From Afifellaceae bacterium (GTDB taxonomy: Bacteria > Pseudomonadota > Alphaproteobacteria > Rhizobiales > Afifellaceae), in the NCBI GenBank assembly GCA_028284625.1, contig JANQRH010000020.1, forward strand, positions 1 through 64,000: a stretch of 64,000 nucleotides of DNA, read 5' to 3'. Below are positions 19,366 through 27,402 of the stretch, one piece after another. The translations under genes and the position numbers were made by a program. The notes below the pieces were generated by a model that saw only the letters and a program-made list of their open reading frames with translations, ran no database searches and was not told where the DNA came from. How positions within the stretch are numbered: position 1 is the stretch's first letter; each line of letters begins with the position of its first letter.

Positions 19366-19812
19366 TTAGCCGCCGGTTTTCGGCGCGCGCGCCAAGGCGT
19401 CGCGGATCGCCTGCGGCAGCCGCGCCGGGCGGCCGTCGGGACCGATAAGGGCGACGGTCACCTCCGCGGCGATCAACAATTCGCCATCGCGGAGCACCTC
19501 CTGCTGCAGAACGATGCGCGCGCCCGTCGTCGCCTTCGGCGCTGTGCGGACCGTCAACACGTCGTCGACCGAGCCAGCTTTGAGAAAATCGATTGCCATA
19601 TGCCGCACCGCGAAGGCATGAGCCTCGCGCGCCAGCTCGTGATGATGGACGCCCACGAGCCGCAAATAGTCGGAGCGTCCCCGCTCCATGAAATGCAGGT
19701 AGCGCGCGTGATAGATGCGGCCCGAAAAATCCGTGTCCTCAAAGTACACGCGCTGCGAGAGTTCGTGGCCGGTCTCCGTCAGCCGGCCGGAAAGAGAATG
19801 CGGATCGCTCAT
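19366..19812 (-). CDS. ybgC: Tol-Pal associated acyl-CoA thioesterase
   Basis: YbgC is a hotdog-fold cytoplasmic thioesterase hydrolysing short acyl-CoA esters and is encoded with the tol genes in most proteobacteria. The 148-residue protein has the catalytic YFEDTDFSGRIYHARYLHF segment (nucleophilic Asp of DTD) and the central helix MERGRSDYLRLVGV. I start at ATG 19812 since the open frame further upstream runs through an extragenic repeat. It is 293 bases upstream of tolQ, so it probably has separate transcription. Confidence 0.94.
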   Translation of the reverse strand: MSDPHSLSGRLTETGHELSQRVYFEDTDFSGRIYHARYLHFMERGRSDYLRLVGVHHHELAREAHAFAVRHMAIDFLKAGSVDDVLTVRTAPKATTGARIVLQQEVLRDGELLIAAEVTVALIGPDGRPARLPQAIRDALARAPKTGG

Positions 19813-19864
19813 GCATTGGTGCGTGGCGCGGTTGGCGTGTCCTGTAAAGAGCTTGCGAAGCTGT

Positions 19865-20013
19865 AACCCTCCCCTTGAGGGAGGGTCGAAAGCGGCTTGC
19901 CGCTTTCGGGGAGGGGTGAGCGGATCGAGCCTCAGCGGAACAACTCTCCCCCCTCCCGAAGTTTGCCACGGCTTCGCCTTGCAAACTTCGACCTCCTCTC
20001 CAGGGGGAGGTTG
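19865..20013. repeat. Extragenic palindromic repeat (CCTCCC/GGGAGG type)
   Basis: The outer arms AACCCTCCCCTTGAGGGAGG and its diverged mirror ACCTCC..CAGGGGGAGGTT face each other across about 150 bases, with an inner hairpin TCGAAAGCGGC/GCCGCTTTCG and a mirrored AAGTTTGC/GCAAACTT. It fills most of the 19813-20110 gap. A shorter relative is at 37976-38044. Confidence 0.7.
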
Positions 20014-20110
20014 GAACCCTGCCGGAGCGCCAGCCCACGGCACAAAGAGAACCGCCCGCCTCCGTGAAGGAGACGGGCGGCGTTGCGACCGATTGGGGGG
20101 CAGGGATCGG

Positions 20111-20551
20111 TCAGGCTTGCGGCTGAGCCTCCGGGCCGCTTTCGTCGCGGCGGCGCTCGGCCATGAACTGATCGAACTCGGCGCGGTCCTTCGACATGCG
20201 CAGGCGGTCTAGGAACTCGCGGAAGGCCTGCTGCTCCTCCTCAAGACGCTTCAGCGTCTCCGCCTTGTATTCGTCGAAAGCCACGTTGCCGCTTGAGGGC
20301 GTGTGGTTCCACCATTGCGATCCCTCGCCCATGCGGCTGCGCATACGGTCCATCTTCTGTTGCATGCGCTGCATCTTGTGTTCCCAGCGGGCGGAGCCGC
20401 GTGCGCTACATCCCATGCGTCCACTCCAGATCAAGAAGGCCAGGGTAGCCAGACCCAGTGGCCACCAGATGATGAAGCCGAGGACCATCACCCCGATCCA
20501 TGCGGGGAGTCCGATGTCGTCGAGCTTCGTGGTGATATTCGCAGCGGTCAT
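20111..20551 (-). CDS. DUF2852 membrane protein
   Basis: This 146-residue protein has one or two membrane segments (about 14-42, with LPAWIGVMVLGFIIWWPLGL), a basic loop, then a long charged coiled coil from residue 55 onward including EEEQQAFREFLDRLRMSKDR. This matches DUF2852, a family of unknown function common in Alphaproteobacteria. A 19-bp palindrome ending 17 bases upstream of its start matches the site overlapping the start of the neighbouring tetR gene, so it is probably under TetR control. Confidence 0.85.
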   Translation of the reverse strand: MTAANITTKLDDIGLPAWIGVMVLGFIIWWPLGLATLAFLIWSGRMGCSARGSARWEHKMQRMQQKMDRMRSRMGEGSQWWNHTPSSGNVAFDEYKAETLKRLEEEQQAFREFLDRLRMSKDRAEFDQFMAERRRDESGPEAQPQA

Positions 20552-20567
20552 GACCGGCCTCGTGTGA

Positions 20568-20586
20568 ATGTTAATAACATTTACAT
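20568..20586. promoter_or_regulatory. Operator 1 for the adjacent TetR regulator
   Basis: ATGTTAATAACATTTACAT lies 17 bases upstream of the DUF2852 start. It matches the perfect palindrome at 21278 at 15 of 19 positions, with the outer ATGT and TTTACAT identical. Confidence 0.7.
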
Positions 20587-20646
20587 AGGCGGACGAATTG
20601 CCATCGTCAAGACGGGTCGGTTCGATTTTCGTCAGATACGACGCGC

Positions 20647-21279
20647 TTACGCGTCGCCCATCCCGAGCCCGCGCAGATAGACCAGCATGCCGGCCTCCAG
20701 AAGCTCCTCCGGCGACATGGGAAGCATACGCCGGCCATCGTCGCCGCGGGCGAAAAGCGAGGCGATGCCATGCGCCATCGCCCAGACGTGGAAGCTCACC
20801 ATGGCCGCCGGCGGACGCGATTTGGCGGGAGCCGTCGCCACCAGCGCCTCAGACGCGCTGCGCAAGACCCCGTAGGCCCGATCGGCGACCTCGCGCAGCT
20901 CGGGATGGTCGCTGATCGCCACGCCGGATTCAAACATCGCCGAATAGAGCGCCGGCTCCTCGCGCGCGAAGGCGAGATAGGCGTGGCCGAGTCGCTCAAA
21001 CGCGCGCGCCGGGTCCGGACGGCCCTCGTCCCACGCGGAATTCAGCGCATCGGCGAAGGTGTCGAAGCCGCGCTTGGCGACATCGGCCAGAAGCTCATCG
21101 CGGTCGCGGAAGTGCCGGTAGGGCGCGGCCGGGCTGACGCCGGCGGAGCGCGCGGCTTCGGCGAAGGTGAATCCGGTCGGCCCCTTCTCGCCGATCAGAT
21201 CGAGCGCGGCGACGATCAGCGCTTCCTTCAGATTGCCGTGGTGATAGCCACGGCCGCGGCCGCGTCGCTTCCAGCTCAT
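20647..21279 (-). CDS. TetR-family transcriptional regulator
   Basis: The 210-residue protein has an N-terminal HTH (about 12-60) with YHHGNLKEALIVAALDLI and the recognition region FAEAARSAGVSPAAPYRHF, then a WHG-type TetR C-terminal domain (about 85-200) containing FHVWAMAHGIASLF. The HHGNL N-terminus is typical of this subgroup; ligands are mostly unknown. There is no Shine-Dalgarno before the ATG, and a perfect palindrome overlaps the start codon, suggesting autorepression and possibly leaderless translation. Its stop lies 61 bases upstream of operator 1 for DUF2852. Confidence 0.92.
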   Translation of the reverse strand: MSWKRRGRGRGYHHGNLKEALIVAALDLIGEKGPTGFTFAEAARSAGVSPAAPYRHFRDRDELLADVAKRGFDTFADALNSAWDEGRPDPARAFERLGHAYLAFAREEPALYSAMFESGVAISDHPELREVADRAYGVLRSASEALVATAPAKSRPPAAMVSFHVWAMAHGIASLFARGDDGRRMLPMSPEELLEAGMLVYLRGLGMGDA

Positions 21280-21296
21280 GTAAATAGGCTTTACAT
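21278..21296. promoter_or_regulatory. Operator 2, overlapping the tetR start codon
   Basis: ATGTAAATAGGCTTTACAT is a perfect 7-5-7 inverted repeat whose left edge overlaps the tetR start codon (complement of 21277-21279). A repressor bound here would block its own gene. Confidence 0.75.
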
Positions 21297-21381
21297 TATC
21301 GTCGGCGATTCGTCGATATTTGCTGCCGCTGGCTGAAAATCGTTGTCAGCTCAGAGGATTACGACAGAGGGCATACGATAC

Positions 21382-22428
21382 TCACGCGTCGTCGCCGTCT
21401 GGCTCGACAAAGAGGCCCGGCTGAGCGCTGCCAGGCGCGGGAACCGCCAGCCCCAGATGCTCAAAGGCCTTTGGCGTCAGCAATCGCCCGCGCGGCGTGC
21501 GCTGCACGAAGCCTTGCTGGATGAGATAGGGCTCCACGATGTCCTCGATGGCGTCGCGTGGCTCCGACAGTGCCGCGGAGATGGTTTCAATCCCAACCGG
21601 CCCGCCACCGAAATTCTCCGCGATCATGGAGAGGTAGCGCCGGTCGAGCGTGTCGAGCCCATGCGCATCGACCTCAAGCGCAGTGAGCGCGTTGTCTGCG
21701 AGCCGGTCGGTGATCTCCTTGGCGCCGTCGACCGCCGCAAAGTCGCGCACGCGCCGAAGCAGACGCCCGGCGACCCGCGGCGTGCCGCGCGCGCGCCGCG
21801 CGATCTCGCGCGCGCCGTCGTCGGAGATCGGCGCGCCGAGGATACGCGCGCCGCGCCGCACGATCACTTCAAGCTCAGCGTCGGTGTAGAAATCGAGCCG
21901 CACCGGAATACCGAAGCGGTCACGGAGCGGCGTGGTGAGAAGCCCGAGCCGCGTCGTCGCGCCGACCAAGGTGAAGCGTGAGAGATCGATGCGCACGGAG
22001 CGCGCCGCCGGCCCCTCCCCGATGATCAGGTCGAGCTGGTATTCCTCCATCGCCGGATAGAGGATTTCCTCCACGGCCGGCGCGAGGCGGTGGATCTCAT
22101 CGATGAAGAGGACGTCGCGGTCCTCCAGATTGGTCAGCAGCGCCGCAAGGTCGCCCGCCTTGGCGATGACGGGACCGGAGGTGGCGCGGAAGCCGACGGC
22201 AAGCTCACGCGCGACGATCTGCGCCAGCGTCGTCTTGCCGAGCCCGGGCGGGCCGACGAAGAGCACATGATCGAGCGCGTCCTGGCGCGCCCGCGCCGCC
22301 TCAATAAAGACGGCAAGGTTGGCGCGCGCCTTCTCCTGCCCGATAAAATCGGCAAGCACCTGCGGGCGCAGTGAGACATCCGCGTCCTCGCCGCGCGTCT
22401 CTGCGGAGACGAGGCGCGGTCCGCTCAC
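21382..22428 (-). CDS. ruvB: Holliday junction branch-migration helicase RuvB
   Basis: RuvB is the AAA+ hexameric motor that drives Holliday junction migration with RuvA. The 348 residues include the N-terminal [20 protein letters not shown], Walker [12 protein letters not shown], Walker B DEIHRL, sensor segment [18 protein letters not shown] and the C-terminal winged helix ending in [21 protein letters not shown] start at GTG 22428, overlapping the ruvA stop (GTGA), as is usual for coupled ruvA-ruvB; the longer open frame is inside ruvA. Confidence 0.97.
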   Translation of the reverse strand: MSGPRLVSAETRGEDADVSLRPQVLADFIGQEKARANLAVFIEAARARQDALDHVLFVGPPGLGKTTLAQIVARELAVGFRATSGPVIAKAGDLAALLTNLEDRDVLFIDEIHRLAPAVEEILYPAMEEYQLDLIIGEGPAARSVRIDLSRFTLVGATTRLGLLTTPLRDRFGIPVRLDFYTDAELEVIVRRGARILGAPISDDGAREIARRARGTPRVAGRLLRRVRDFAAVDGAKEITDRLADNALTALEVDAHGLDTLDRRYLSMIAENFGGGPVGIETISAALSEPRDAIEDIVEPYLIQQGFVQRTPRGRLLTPKAFEHLGLAVPAPGSAQPGLFVEPDGDDA

Positions 22429-23042
22429 CGCGCCAGCTCCTTCAGTCCGAGGCGGATGAGCCGCGCCGTCTCCGCCGCCTCGCCGGCCTCGCGCATCGCC
22501 GCCGCCACGGCAGCCGACGCCTGCGTCTGGCCGTAGCCAAGATTGACCAGAGCTGAGACCGCCTCGCTGGCCGGCTTGGGCGCGACCTTGTCGCCGAGCT
22601 CCGCCTGCAGCCGCGCGGTGCCCATATCGATGCCGGCAAGCGTTGGCGCGCGGTCCTTCAGCTCCGCACAGATGCGCGCCGCGACCTTCGGCCCGACGCC
22701 GGGCGTGCGCGCAATCATCGCCTTGTCCTGAAGCGCCACGGCCGATGCCAGCTCCGATGCCGTCAGCGTGCCCAGCACGGCGAGCGCCACCTTGGCGCCG
22801 ACGCCCTGCACAGCAAGCATGAGCCGGAACCATTCGCGCTCCGCCTCCGTGCGGAAACCGATCAGCCGGATCGCATCGTCGCGGAACTGCGTCTCGATGA
22901 AGAGCACCGCCGCTTCGCCCGGACCGGGCAGTGCTTCCAATGTCTTGGCCGAGCAGCTCACCTGATAGCCGACGCCGTGTACGTCGAGGATGACCCAGTC
23001 TGTGCCGGAACTGTCGATCACGCCGGAGAGCTTGCCGATCAT
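22425..23042 (-). CDS. ruvA: Holliday junction DNA-binding protein RuvA
   Basis: RuvA binds four-way junctions as a tetramer and recruits RuvB. The 205-residue protein starts [21 protein letters not shown] (domain I OB fold is about 1-62), has helix-hairpin-helix segments [14 protein letters not shown] and [18 protein letters not shown] (domain II), and a C-terminal three-helix RuvB-binding domain. Its ATG overlaps the vapC stop codon (ATGA), so RuvA translation is coupled to that of a toxin rather than to RuvC. Confidence 0.97.
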   Translation of the reverse strand: MIGKLSGVIDSSGTDWVILDVHGVGYQVSCSAKTLEALPGPGEAAVLFIETQFRDDAIRLIGFRTEAEREWFRLMLAVQGVGAKVALAVLGTLTASELASAVALQDKAMIARTPGVGPKVAARICAELKDRAPTLAGIDMGTARLQAELGDKVAPKPASEAVSALVNLGYGQTQASAAVAAAMREAGEAAETARLIRLGLKELAR

Positions 23043-23455
23043 GGGTGGGTGTCCGGCGCGATGATGTTGAGCGCGGGGAAGTAGTTGCGATAGCGCGCGG
23101 GGTCGCGTGTCAGGAGCGCATAGCCGCGGAGCTCCGCATGTGCGCCGATATAGAAATCCGGAAGCGGAGAGCGCTTTTCACCGCCAGCGCGGCGATAGGC
23201 GACGAAAGCGCGAGACGCATTGAACGCCGCCTCCCACGGCAAGGTCTCACGTCGAAAAACCGAGGAGCTGAGCGCTTGATCCACCTGTCGCTGAGTCAGG
23301 TAGCCGGCACAAATCTCAGCATAGACAAGCTGATTGATGACGACGTTCCCGCGACGCCTCGCGGCTTCGACACGTTTCTCCGACCAACGGCCCCACTCGG
23401 CATCTTCGTTAAAGACATCGACCAGTACGTTGGAATCGACAAACGTGTCGCTCAT
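23039..23455 (-). CDS. vapC: VapC-type PIN-domain ribonuclease toxin
   Basis: The 138-residue PIN protein has the expected acidic metal ligands: Asp7 in FVDSNVLVD, Glu47 in [10 protein letters not shown], Asp100 in [14 protein letters not shown] and Asp118 in [14 protein letters not shown]. VapC toxins cut tRNA or rRNA unless held by VapB. It overlaps vapB by four bases upstream and ruvA by four bases downstream. All four catalytic acids are present, so the toxin should be active. The pair is inserted between ruvC and ruvA. Confidence 0.93.
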   Translation of the reverse strand: MSDTFVDSNVLVDVFNEDAEWGRWSEKRVEAARRRGNVVINQLVYAEICAGYLTQRQVDQALSSSVFRRETLPWEAAFNASRAFVAYRRAGGEKRSPLPDFYIGAHAELRGYALLTRDPARYRNYFPALNIIAPDTHP

Positions 23456-23712
23456 TCGCCGCGCAGAAGCTCCATGAACTCATCCGTGCTCATTCCGAGG
23501 TTCATCGTTCCTCGGACGCGCTCCAGATATTCATCAAACTCCACATCGCGATCGGAAGACTCATCCTTGTTCTTCTTGGCTCTGCGCAGAATGATCTCGT
23601 CATCCTTCTCGCTCACCTCAAAGCGTGTGCCGGCGGCAATCTTCCTCCGTTCCCGGATGTGCTTCGGGATGGTCACCTGACCTTTGGCAGTAACTGTCGT
23701 TTCGCTCTTCAT
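23452..23712 (-). CDS. vapB: VapB antitoxin, AbrB/SpoVT-type
   Basis: The 86-residue protein has an N-terminal swapped-hairpin AbrB domain (about 1-48: TVTAKGQVTIPKHIRERRKI) for DNA binding and an acidic C-terminal tail (50-86) expected to wrap the toxin. It starts 45 bases after the ruvC stop and overlaps the vapC start (ATGA). An inverted repeat sits just upstream of its ATG, consistent with the usual VapBC autoregulation. Confidence 0.93.
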   Translation of the reverse strand: MKSETTVTAKGQVTIPKHIRERRKIAAGTRFEVSEKDDEIILRRAKKNKDESSDRDVEFDEYLERVRGTMNLGMSTDEFMELLRGE

Positions 23713-23715
23713 CGA

Positions 23716-23735
23716 TCTTACCCCGTAGCGTAAGA
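23716..23735. promoter_or_regulatory. Candidate VapB(C) operator
   Basis: TCTTAC and GTAAGA form a 6-bp inverted repeat with an 8-base spacer, four bases upstream of vapB. The 45-base ruvC-vapB gap is AT-richer than its surroundings and could hold a private promoter. Confidence 0.5.
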
Positions 23736-23757
23736 ATAGAACATACGAGCAACAAAT

Positions 23758-24270
23758 TCAAGCTGTCAGCGCTGCTGCACGGACAGCCATCGCTCCACGA
23801 TGATGCGCGTGGCAGATCGCGATGGCCAGTGCATCGGCGGAATCGTCGCCATCGAAAGACGCGCGCGGCAGAAGCACCGACACCATCATGCGGATCTGCT
23901 GCTTCTGCGCATGGCCGGCGCCGACCACGGCCTTCTTCACCGCGTTCGGCGCGTATTCAGCGACCGCAATACCGGCGCGCGCCGGCACCAGCATAGCGAT
24001 GCCGCGCGCCTGGCCAAGCTTCAGCGTCGCCGCCGCGTCGCGGTTGACGAAGGTCGACTCCACCGCCGCTTCGTTGGGGGCATGGGACTGGATGATCTCG
24101 TCCAACCGATCGTGAATTGCGCACAGACGCTCCGCCAGCGGCGCGGCCTCCGCAACGCGGATCGTGCCCGCCGCGACGAAGGAGAGGCGCGACCCGTCGC
24201 TTTCCACTACACCCCAGCCGGTGCGGCGGAGGCCCGGATCGATGCCGAGAATGCGAATCGCCTCGCCCAT
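23758..24270 (-). CDS. ruvC: Holliday junction resolvase RuvC
   Basis: RuvC cuts Holliday junctions symmetrically. The 170 residues start [19 protein letters not shown] with the first catalytic Asp in GIDPG; the second acid is the Glu of [13 protein letters not shown], and the last pair lies in [16 protein letters not shown]. It is the first gene of ruvC-vapB-vapC-ruvA-ruvB. The yebC gene, often its upstream neighbour in Alphaproteobacteria, is 11 kb away here. Confidence 0.96.
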   Translation of the reverse strand: MGEAIRILGIDPGLRRTGWGVVESDGSRLSFVAAGTIRVAEAAPLAERLCAIHDRLDEIIQSHAPNEAAVESTFVNRDAAATLKLGQARGIAMLVPARAGIAVAEYAPNAVKKAVVGAGHAQKQQIRMMVSVLLPRASFDGDDSADALAIAICHAHHRGAMAVRAAALTA

Positions 24271-24331
24271 GATGCGAATCGTATTGCACCGCGGCCAGCG
24301 TGACGAGCCACTATGCCGCCCACCAAGACGC

Positions 24332-25024
24332 TCAGTCGATGCCGCGGCTTTCCGTCATACCGCGCAAAAAATCCCGAAGCGTGCGACCCGGCTCATTGCG
24401 GAACGTGTCGCCGCATTCCGCCATCTCAGTGATCCTGTCCGCCCGGAAGACGCGAAAGTCTGTTCTCAACTCACACCAGGCCGCGAGCGTCCACACCTTG
24501 CCCCAGTGATAGAGCCCGAGCGGCCTGAGGTCGCGTTCGCTGCTTTCCCCATCAAGCGCTTCGTAGACCACATGCACGCGCCGCCGCTCGCGGATGGCAA
24601 GCTCCAGCCGGTCGACGATTTCGCGCGTCTCGTCCGGCAAGCTGAAGCCGAACGCATAGAGATTGGTCTCGCCGGCGGCGTTCCTCTCCTTCTCCGGCAG
24701 CACAGCGTCGATCTTGACGAGCGCCTCCTCCGCAGCCAGCGCCAGGCGGGCGCCGCCCCAGGCCTTGACGAAACGCGCGCCCAAGGTGAGCGCCGTCAAT
24801 TCATCGCGCGTGAACATGAGGGGCGGCAGATCAAAGCCGGATCGCAGGATATAGCCGACGCCCGCTTCGCCATCGATCGGCACGCCGGTCGCCATGAGGT
24901 CGGCGACGTCGCGATAGATCGTGCGCTCGGAGACCTCCAGCTTCTCCGCGAGCATACGCGCCGTGACGAGCCGACCGCCTCTGAGGTGCTGAACGATCTG
25001 AAAGAGGCGATCGGCACGGCGCAT
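24332..25024 (-). CDS. YafY-type HTH/WYL-domain transcriptional regulator
   Basis: The 230-residue protein starts at ATG 25024 with [16 protein letters not shown] and a winged HTH (about 1-60, [19 protein letters not shown]). The WYL-type ligand-sensing domain spans about 135-205. Family members usually control a neighbouring gene through a TCCTGACA-like palindrome. It follows a VOC-family gene by seven bases, and such a palindrome lies upstream of that gene, so the pair is probably an autoregulated operon. Confidence 0.9.
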   Translation of the reverse strand: MRRADRLFQIVQHLRGGRLVTARMLAEKLEVSERTIYRDVADLMATGVPIDGEAGVGYILRSGFDLPPLMFTRDELTALTLGARFVKAWGGARLALAAEEALVKIDAVLPEKERNAAGETNLYAFGFSLPDETREIVDRLELAIRERRRVHVVYEALDGESSERDLRPLGLYHWGKVWTLAAWCELRTDFRVFRADRITEMAECGDTFRNEPGRTLRDFLRGMTESRGID

Positions 25025-25031
25025 TGTCGGC

Positions 25032-25409
25032 TCAGCTCCTGGTGAACAGGCCGATTGAGTTGCCGTCGGGATCGGCACAATAGGCAAAGCGCCCCATCGG
25101 CAGCGCGATAATGTCGGAAAGCACCTTGCCGCCATTGTCGCCGACGCGGGCGAGCGATTCCTCAAGCGGCTCAGGCGCCAGAAGATGGATTGTGTTGCCT
25201 TTGCCGGGTGCCGGATCACCCGGATAGATGTGCCCGGCAAGTCCTGTCTTGGTATCCTTGACCGGGAACATCGCCATCGGATTGGGACCGGTGTTGTCCT
25301 CCGCAAGCTCGGTCTGAAGCACGGCGTCGTAGAACGCCTTCGCGCGCTTCATCTCTTTGACCGGGATCTCAAACCAAACCATCGCGTTTTCGGGTAAGCC
25401 ATTGGCCAT
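25032..25409 (-). CDS. VOC-superfamily (glyoxalase/bleomycin resistance) protein
   Basis: The 125-residue protein carries two paired beta-alpha-beta-beta-beta motifs: MVWFEIPVKEMKRAKAFYDAV at residues about 10-30 and, at the end, FAYCADPDGNSIGLFTRS. These are typical of small VOC proteins similar to those encoded beside YafY regulators. The reaction is unknown; members act as metal-dependent lyases, dioxygenases or binding proteins. The start at ATG 25409 is preceded by GACAGGAG. A perfect 12-bp palindrome lies 49 bases upstream. Confidence 0.88.
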   Translation of the reverse strand: MANGLPENAMVWFEIPVKEMKRAKAFYDAVLQTELAEDNTGPNPMAMFPVKDTKTGLAGHIYPGDPAPGKGNTIHLLAPEPLEESLARVGDNGGKVLSDIIALPMGRFAYCADPDGNSIGLFTRS

Positions 25410-25457
25410 GTCAGTAGCTCCTGTCGGGGTTCGTTTGACCGGCCCCACGATCGCACA

Positions 25458-25487
25458 GGCCTCCTGACAACATTCTGTCAGGAGGCC
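25458..25487. promoter_or_regulatory. WYL-regulator operator upstream of the VOC gene
   Basis: GGCCTCCTGACA and TGTCAGGAGGCC flank the six bases ACATTC, a perfect 12-6-12 palindrome. The TCCTGACA-N6-TGTCAGGA core recurs at 26388. It lies between the cyclase stop and the VOC start and could act as operator for VOC-WYL and also fold as a terminator-like stem for the cyclase. Confidence 0.75.
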
Positions 25488-25518
25488 ATGCCAATGCAAG
25501 CGAATGAAGAGGGTCGCC

Positions 25519-26241
25519 TCAGGCGCAGGCCTTGAGGACGAAGCACGCCGGTCTCAGCCCGGCAAACCACTGAGTGAGTGCAAACAGCTCCAGTCGGTGC
25601 GACTTGCCGCGCAGCACATGGCTTCCGATGCTTGCTGCCATGACGTCCGCCGGCATCGCCGTTCGCGTCAGGAGTGGCAGCGACACCAGCACATCGTGAC
25701 CAGCGGTGCGGCAGGCTTGCTCAATCCGAGCAGCCGTATTCATTGCATCGCCGAGAAGCACGACCTCCGGCCTTTTGCCGCCGATCTCACCGGCCGCAAG
25801 CGGACCGCAATGCAAGCCCGCACGAAATGTGAGCGCCTCGCCATGTCGGCGAACGAGCGTGCTGCGCGCGGCGTCCAATGCCTGCCGGCAAGCGAAGACG
25901 CATTGAACCGCACGGGCGTTCTGCTGCTCAGAACCAAGCAGCCAGGTGGCGATGACCTGATCTCCGACAAGGCGCTGCACCTCGCCACCATGCGCCTCGA
26001 CCAAGCCCGACAGGCGGACAAAGACATCGGAAAGCAGCGAATGGAACCGAACGTTTCCCAGACGCTCTGCGACACCAGTGGAATCGACGATATCCAGAAT
26101 GAGGACGATGCGTTCCTCTTCGCGAGGAACGGCATTCTCGGGCATTACCGCACCGCGCGTGGCGCTGGAGCAGACCAAAGCCGCCACCGGTGCCTGACCG
26201 ACACGCGACAGCCCCGTCCCGCAGCTTTGTTCCGCTTTCAT
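25519..26241 (-). CDS. Class III adenylate/guanylate-type cyclase
   Basis: The 240-residue protein has a short N-terminal leader (about 38 residues) and one class III catalytic domain. Metal-binding acids are seen in LILDIVDSTG and in LVGDQVIATW; the transition-state Asn/Arg pair is in LLGDAMNTAARIEQ. The position usually holding the adenine-selecting Lys before the second Asp is Arg/Leu here, so nucleotide choice is uncertain. No transmembrane or HAMP sensor is attached. I prefer the ATG at 26241, five bases after GGAGAGG. A WYL-type palindrome is 147 bases upstream. Confidence 0.82.
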   Translation of the reverse strand: MKAEQSCGTGLSRVGQAPVAALVCSSATRGAVMPENAVPREEERIVLILDIVDSTGVAERLGNVRFHSLLSDVFVRLSGLVEAHGGEVQRLVGDQVIATWLLGSEQQNARAVQCVFACRQALDAARSTLVRRHGEALTFRAGLHCGPLAAGEIGGKRPEVVLLGDAMNTAARIEQACRTAGHDVLVSLPLLTRTAMPADVMAASIGSHVLRGKSHRLELFALTQWFAGLRPACFVLKACA

Positions 26242-26387
26242 TGCCACCTCTCCCGCACCGTCTTTGAGTGCATCGCACTATCTTCCGTGAACGATCAGAC
26301 TAAGGACGAAGAAGAGACCACCGATCCGACACCGGCCTCATGCCCCCACGCCAGAGCGCTTCGTCGGGAGTATTCATGACACAGTGG

Positions 26388-26409
26388 TCCTGACACCCTT
26401 CTGTCAGGA
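26388..26409. promoter_or_regulatory. Second copy of the WYL-type operator
   Basis: TCCTGACA-N6-TGTCAGGA repeats the core found at 25458, here with an 8-bp stem and the spacer CCCTTC. It lies upstream of the cyclase gene and downstream of the SDR gene, so the regulator may also control the cyclase. Confidence 0.7.
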
Positions 26410-26477
26410 GCCTGGCAACACCCACAGGGCCTGAAGAGTGAGCGCCGATAACCGGCGCGAAAGCGGGCGGAGCGCGA

Positions 26478-27266
26478 CTAGTCGTCCTTCACCGGCACCG
26501 TATAGTTCAGCGGCAAACGTCCACCGTCGGCATAGATCGTCTGGCCGGTGATGTAGCTAGCCTCATCCGATGCAAGGAAGGCAGCGACCGACGCGATCTC
26601 CGCGGGATCCCCGATGCGCCCGAGCGGCGTGCGCGACAGGAGGCGGTGCTTCGCCGCCTTGTCGGCGTTCACCGTGGCGAGCATGTCGGTCATGATAGAG
26701 CCCGGCCCGATGGCATTGACGCGGATGCCGTGCGGCGCAAGCGACAGCGCCATGGCCTTCGTGAGCTGGTTCATGCCGCCCTTCGACGCCGAATAAGGCA
26801 CTTGGTTGGCAATCGCGAAGACGGCGTTGACGGAGCTCATATTGACGATGGCGCCGGGCGCGCCGCCCGCCTCAACCTGCTTCACCATCTGTCGCGCCGC
26901 CGCCTGTCCGACCAGAAAGGCGCCTTTCAGATTGACCCGCAGCACACGGTCGAAATCCGCTTCTTCAAGCTCCAGAAAGTCCGCGCCGTGCACAATGCCG
27001 GCATTGTTCACGACAACGTCGATCGCTCCCCAGACCTGCAGCGTGCTGGCGATCAAATTCGCGACATCTGCGGCATCACCGACATCGCAGCGCACGAATC
27101 GCACTGCGCCGTCCGCACCAATCTCCTCCACCGCACGGCTGCCGGCATCTTCATCGATATCGGCAATCACAACCCGCGCGCCATCCGACAAAAAGCGGTT
27201 GGCGATGGCCAGCCCGATGCCTCGCGCCGCGCCGGTCACGATCGCGACCTTGTTCTCAAGTGACAT
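26478..27266 (-). CDS. Short-chain dehydrogenase/reductase
   Basis: This 262-residue classical SDR shows the cofactor motif TGAARGIG (about 11-18), the acidic residue after beta-2 in VVIADIDEDAG that favours NAD, NNAGIVHG, the catalytic Ser in NMSSVNAV and YSASKGG. The C-terminal DEASYITGQTIYADGGR is typical of the glucose 1-dehydrogenase/FabG-like group. The substrate is not predictable. I start at ATG 27266, with GAGGTG upstream. It is divergent from the caspase-like gene with 136 bases between. Confidence 0.9.
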   Translation of the reverse strand: MSLENKVAIVTGAARGIGLAIANRFLSDGARVVIADIDEDAGSRAVEEIGADGAVRFVRCDVGDAADVANLIASTLQVWGAIDVVVNNAGIVHGADFLELEEADFDRVLRVNLKGAFLVGQAAARQMVKQVEAGGAPGAIVNMSSVNAVFAIANQVPYSASKGGMNQLTKAMALSLAPHGIRVNAIGPGSIMTDMLATVNADKAAKHRLLSRTPLGRIGDPAEIASVAAFLASDEASYITGQTIYADGGRLPLNYTVPVKDD

Positions 27267-27402
27267 GTTCACCTCGCACCACCTCGTGCCGATCATGCCG
27301 ATCGGCGTCTGCGCCGCAAGCGCAGCAATATGCGACCTGACTCAACACCGGCGGAATAGCTGATATAGTTCCGCTGCGTGCACAGGAGCGCCAGGGGCAA
27401 TC

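Noticed and set aside
19865-20013. Insertion sequence remnants
   Set aside because: The inverted arms and GC-rich content fit an extragenic palindrome; there is no transposase frame or target duplication.
23845-24270. RuvC as a mobile-element or Cas-associated nuclease
   Set aside because: It has the size and motifs of chromosomal RuvC, and sits with ruvA and ruvB; no transposon ends or cas genes are present.
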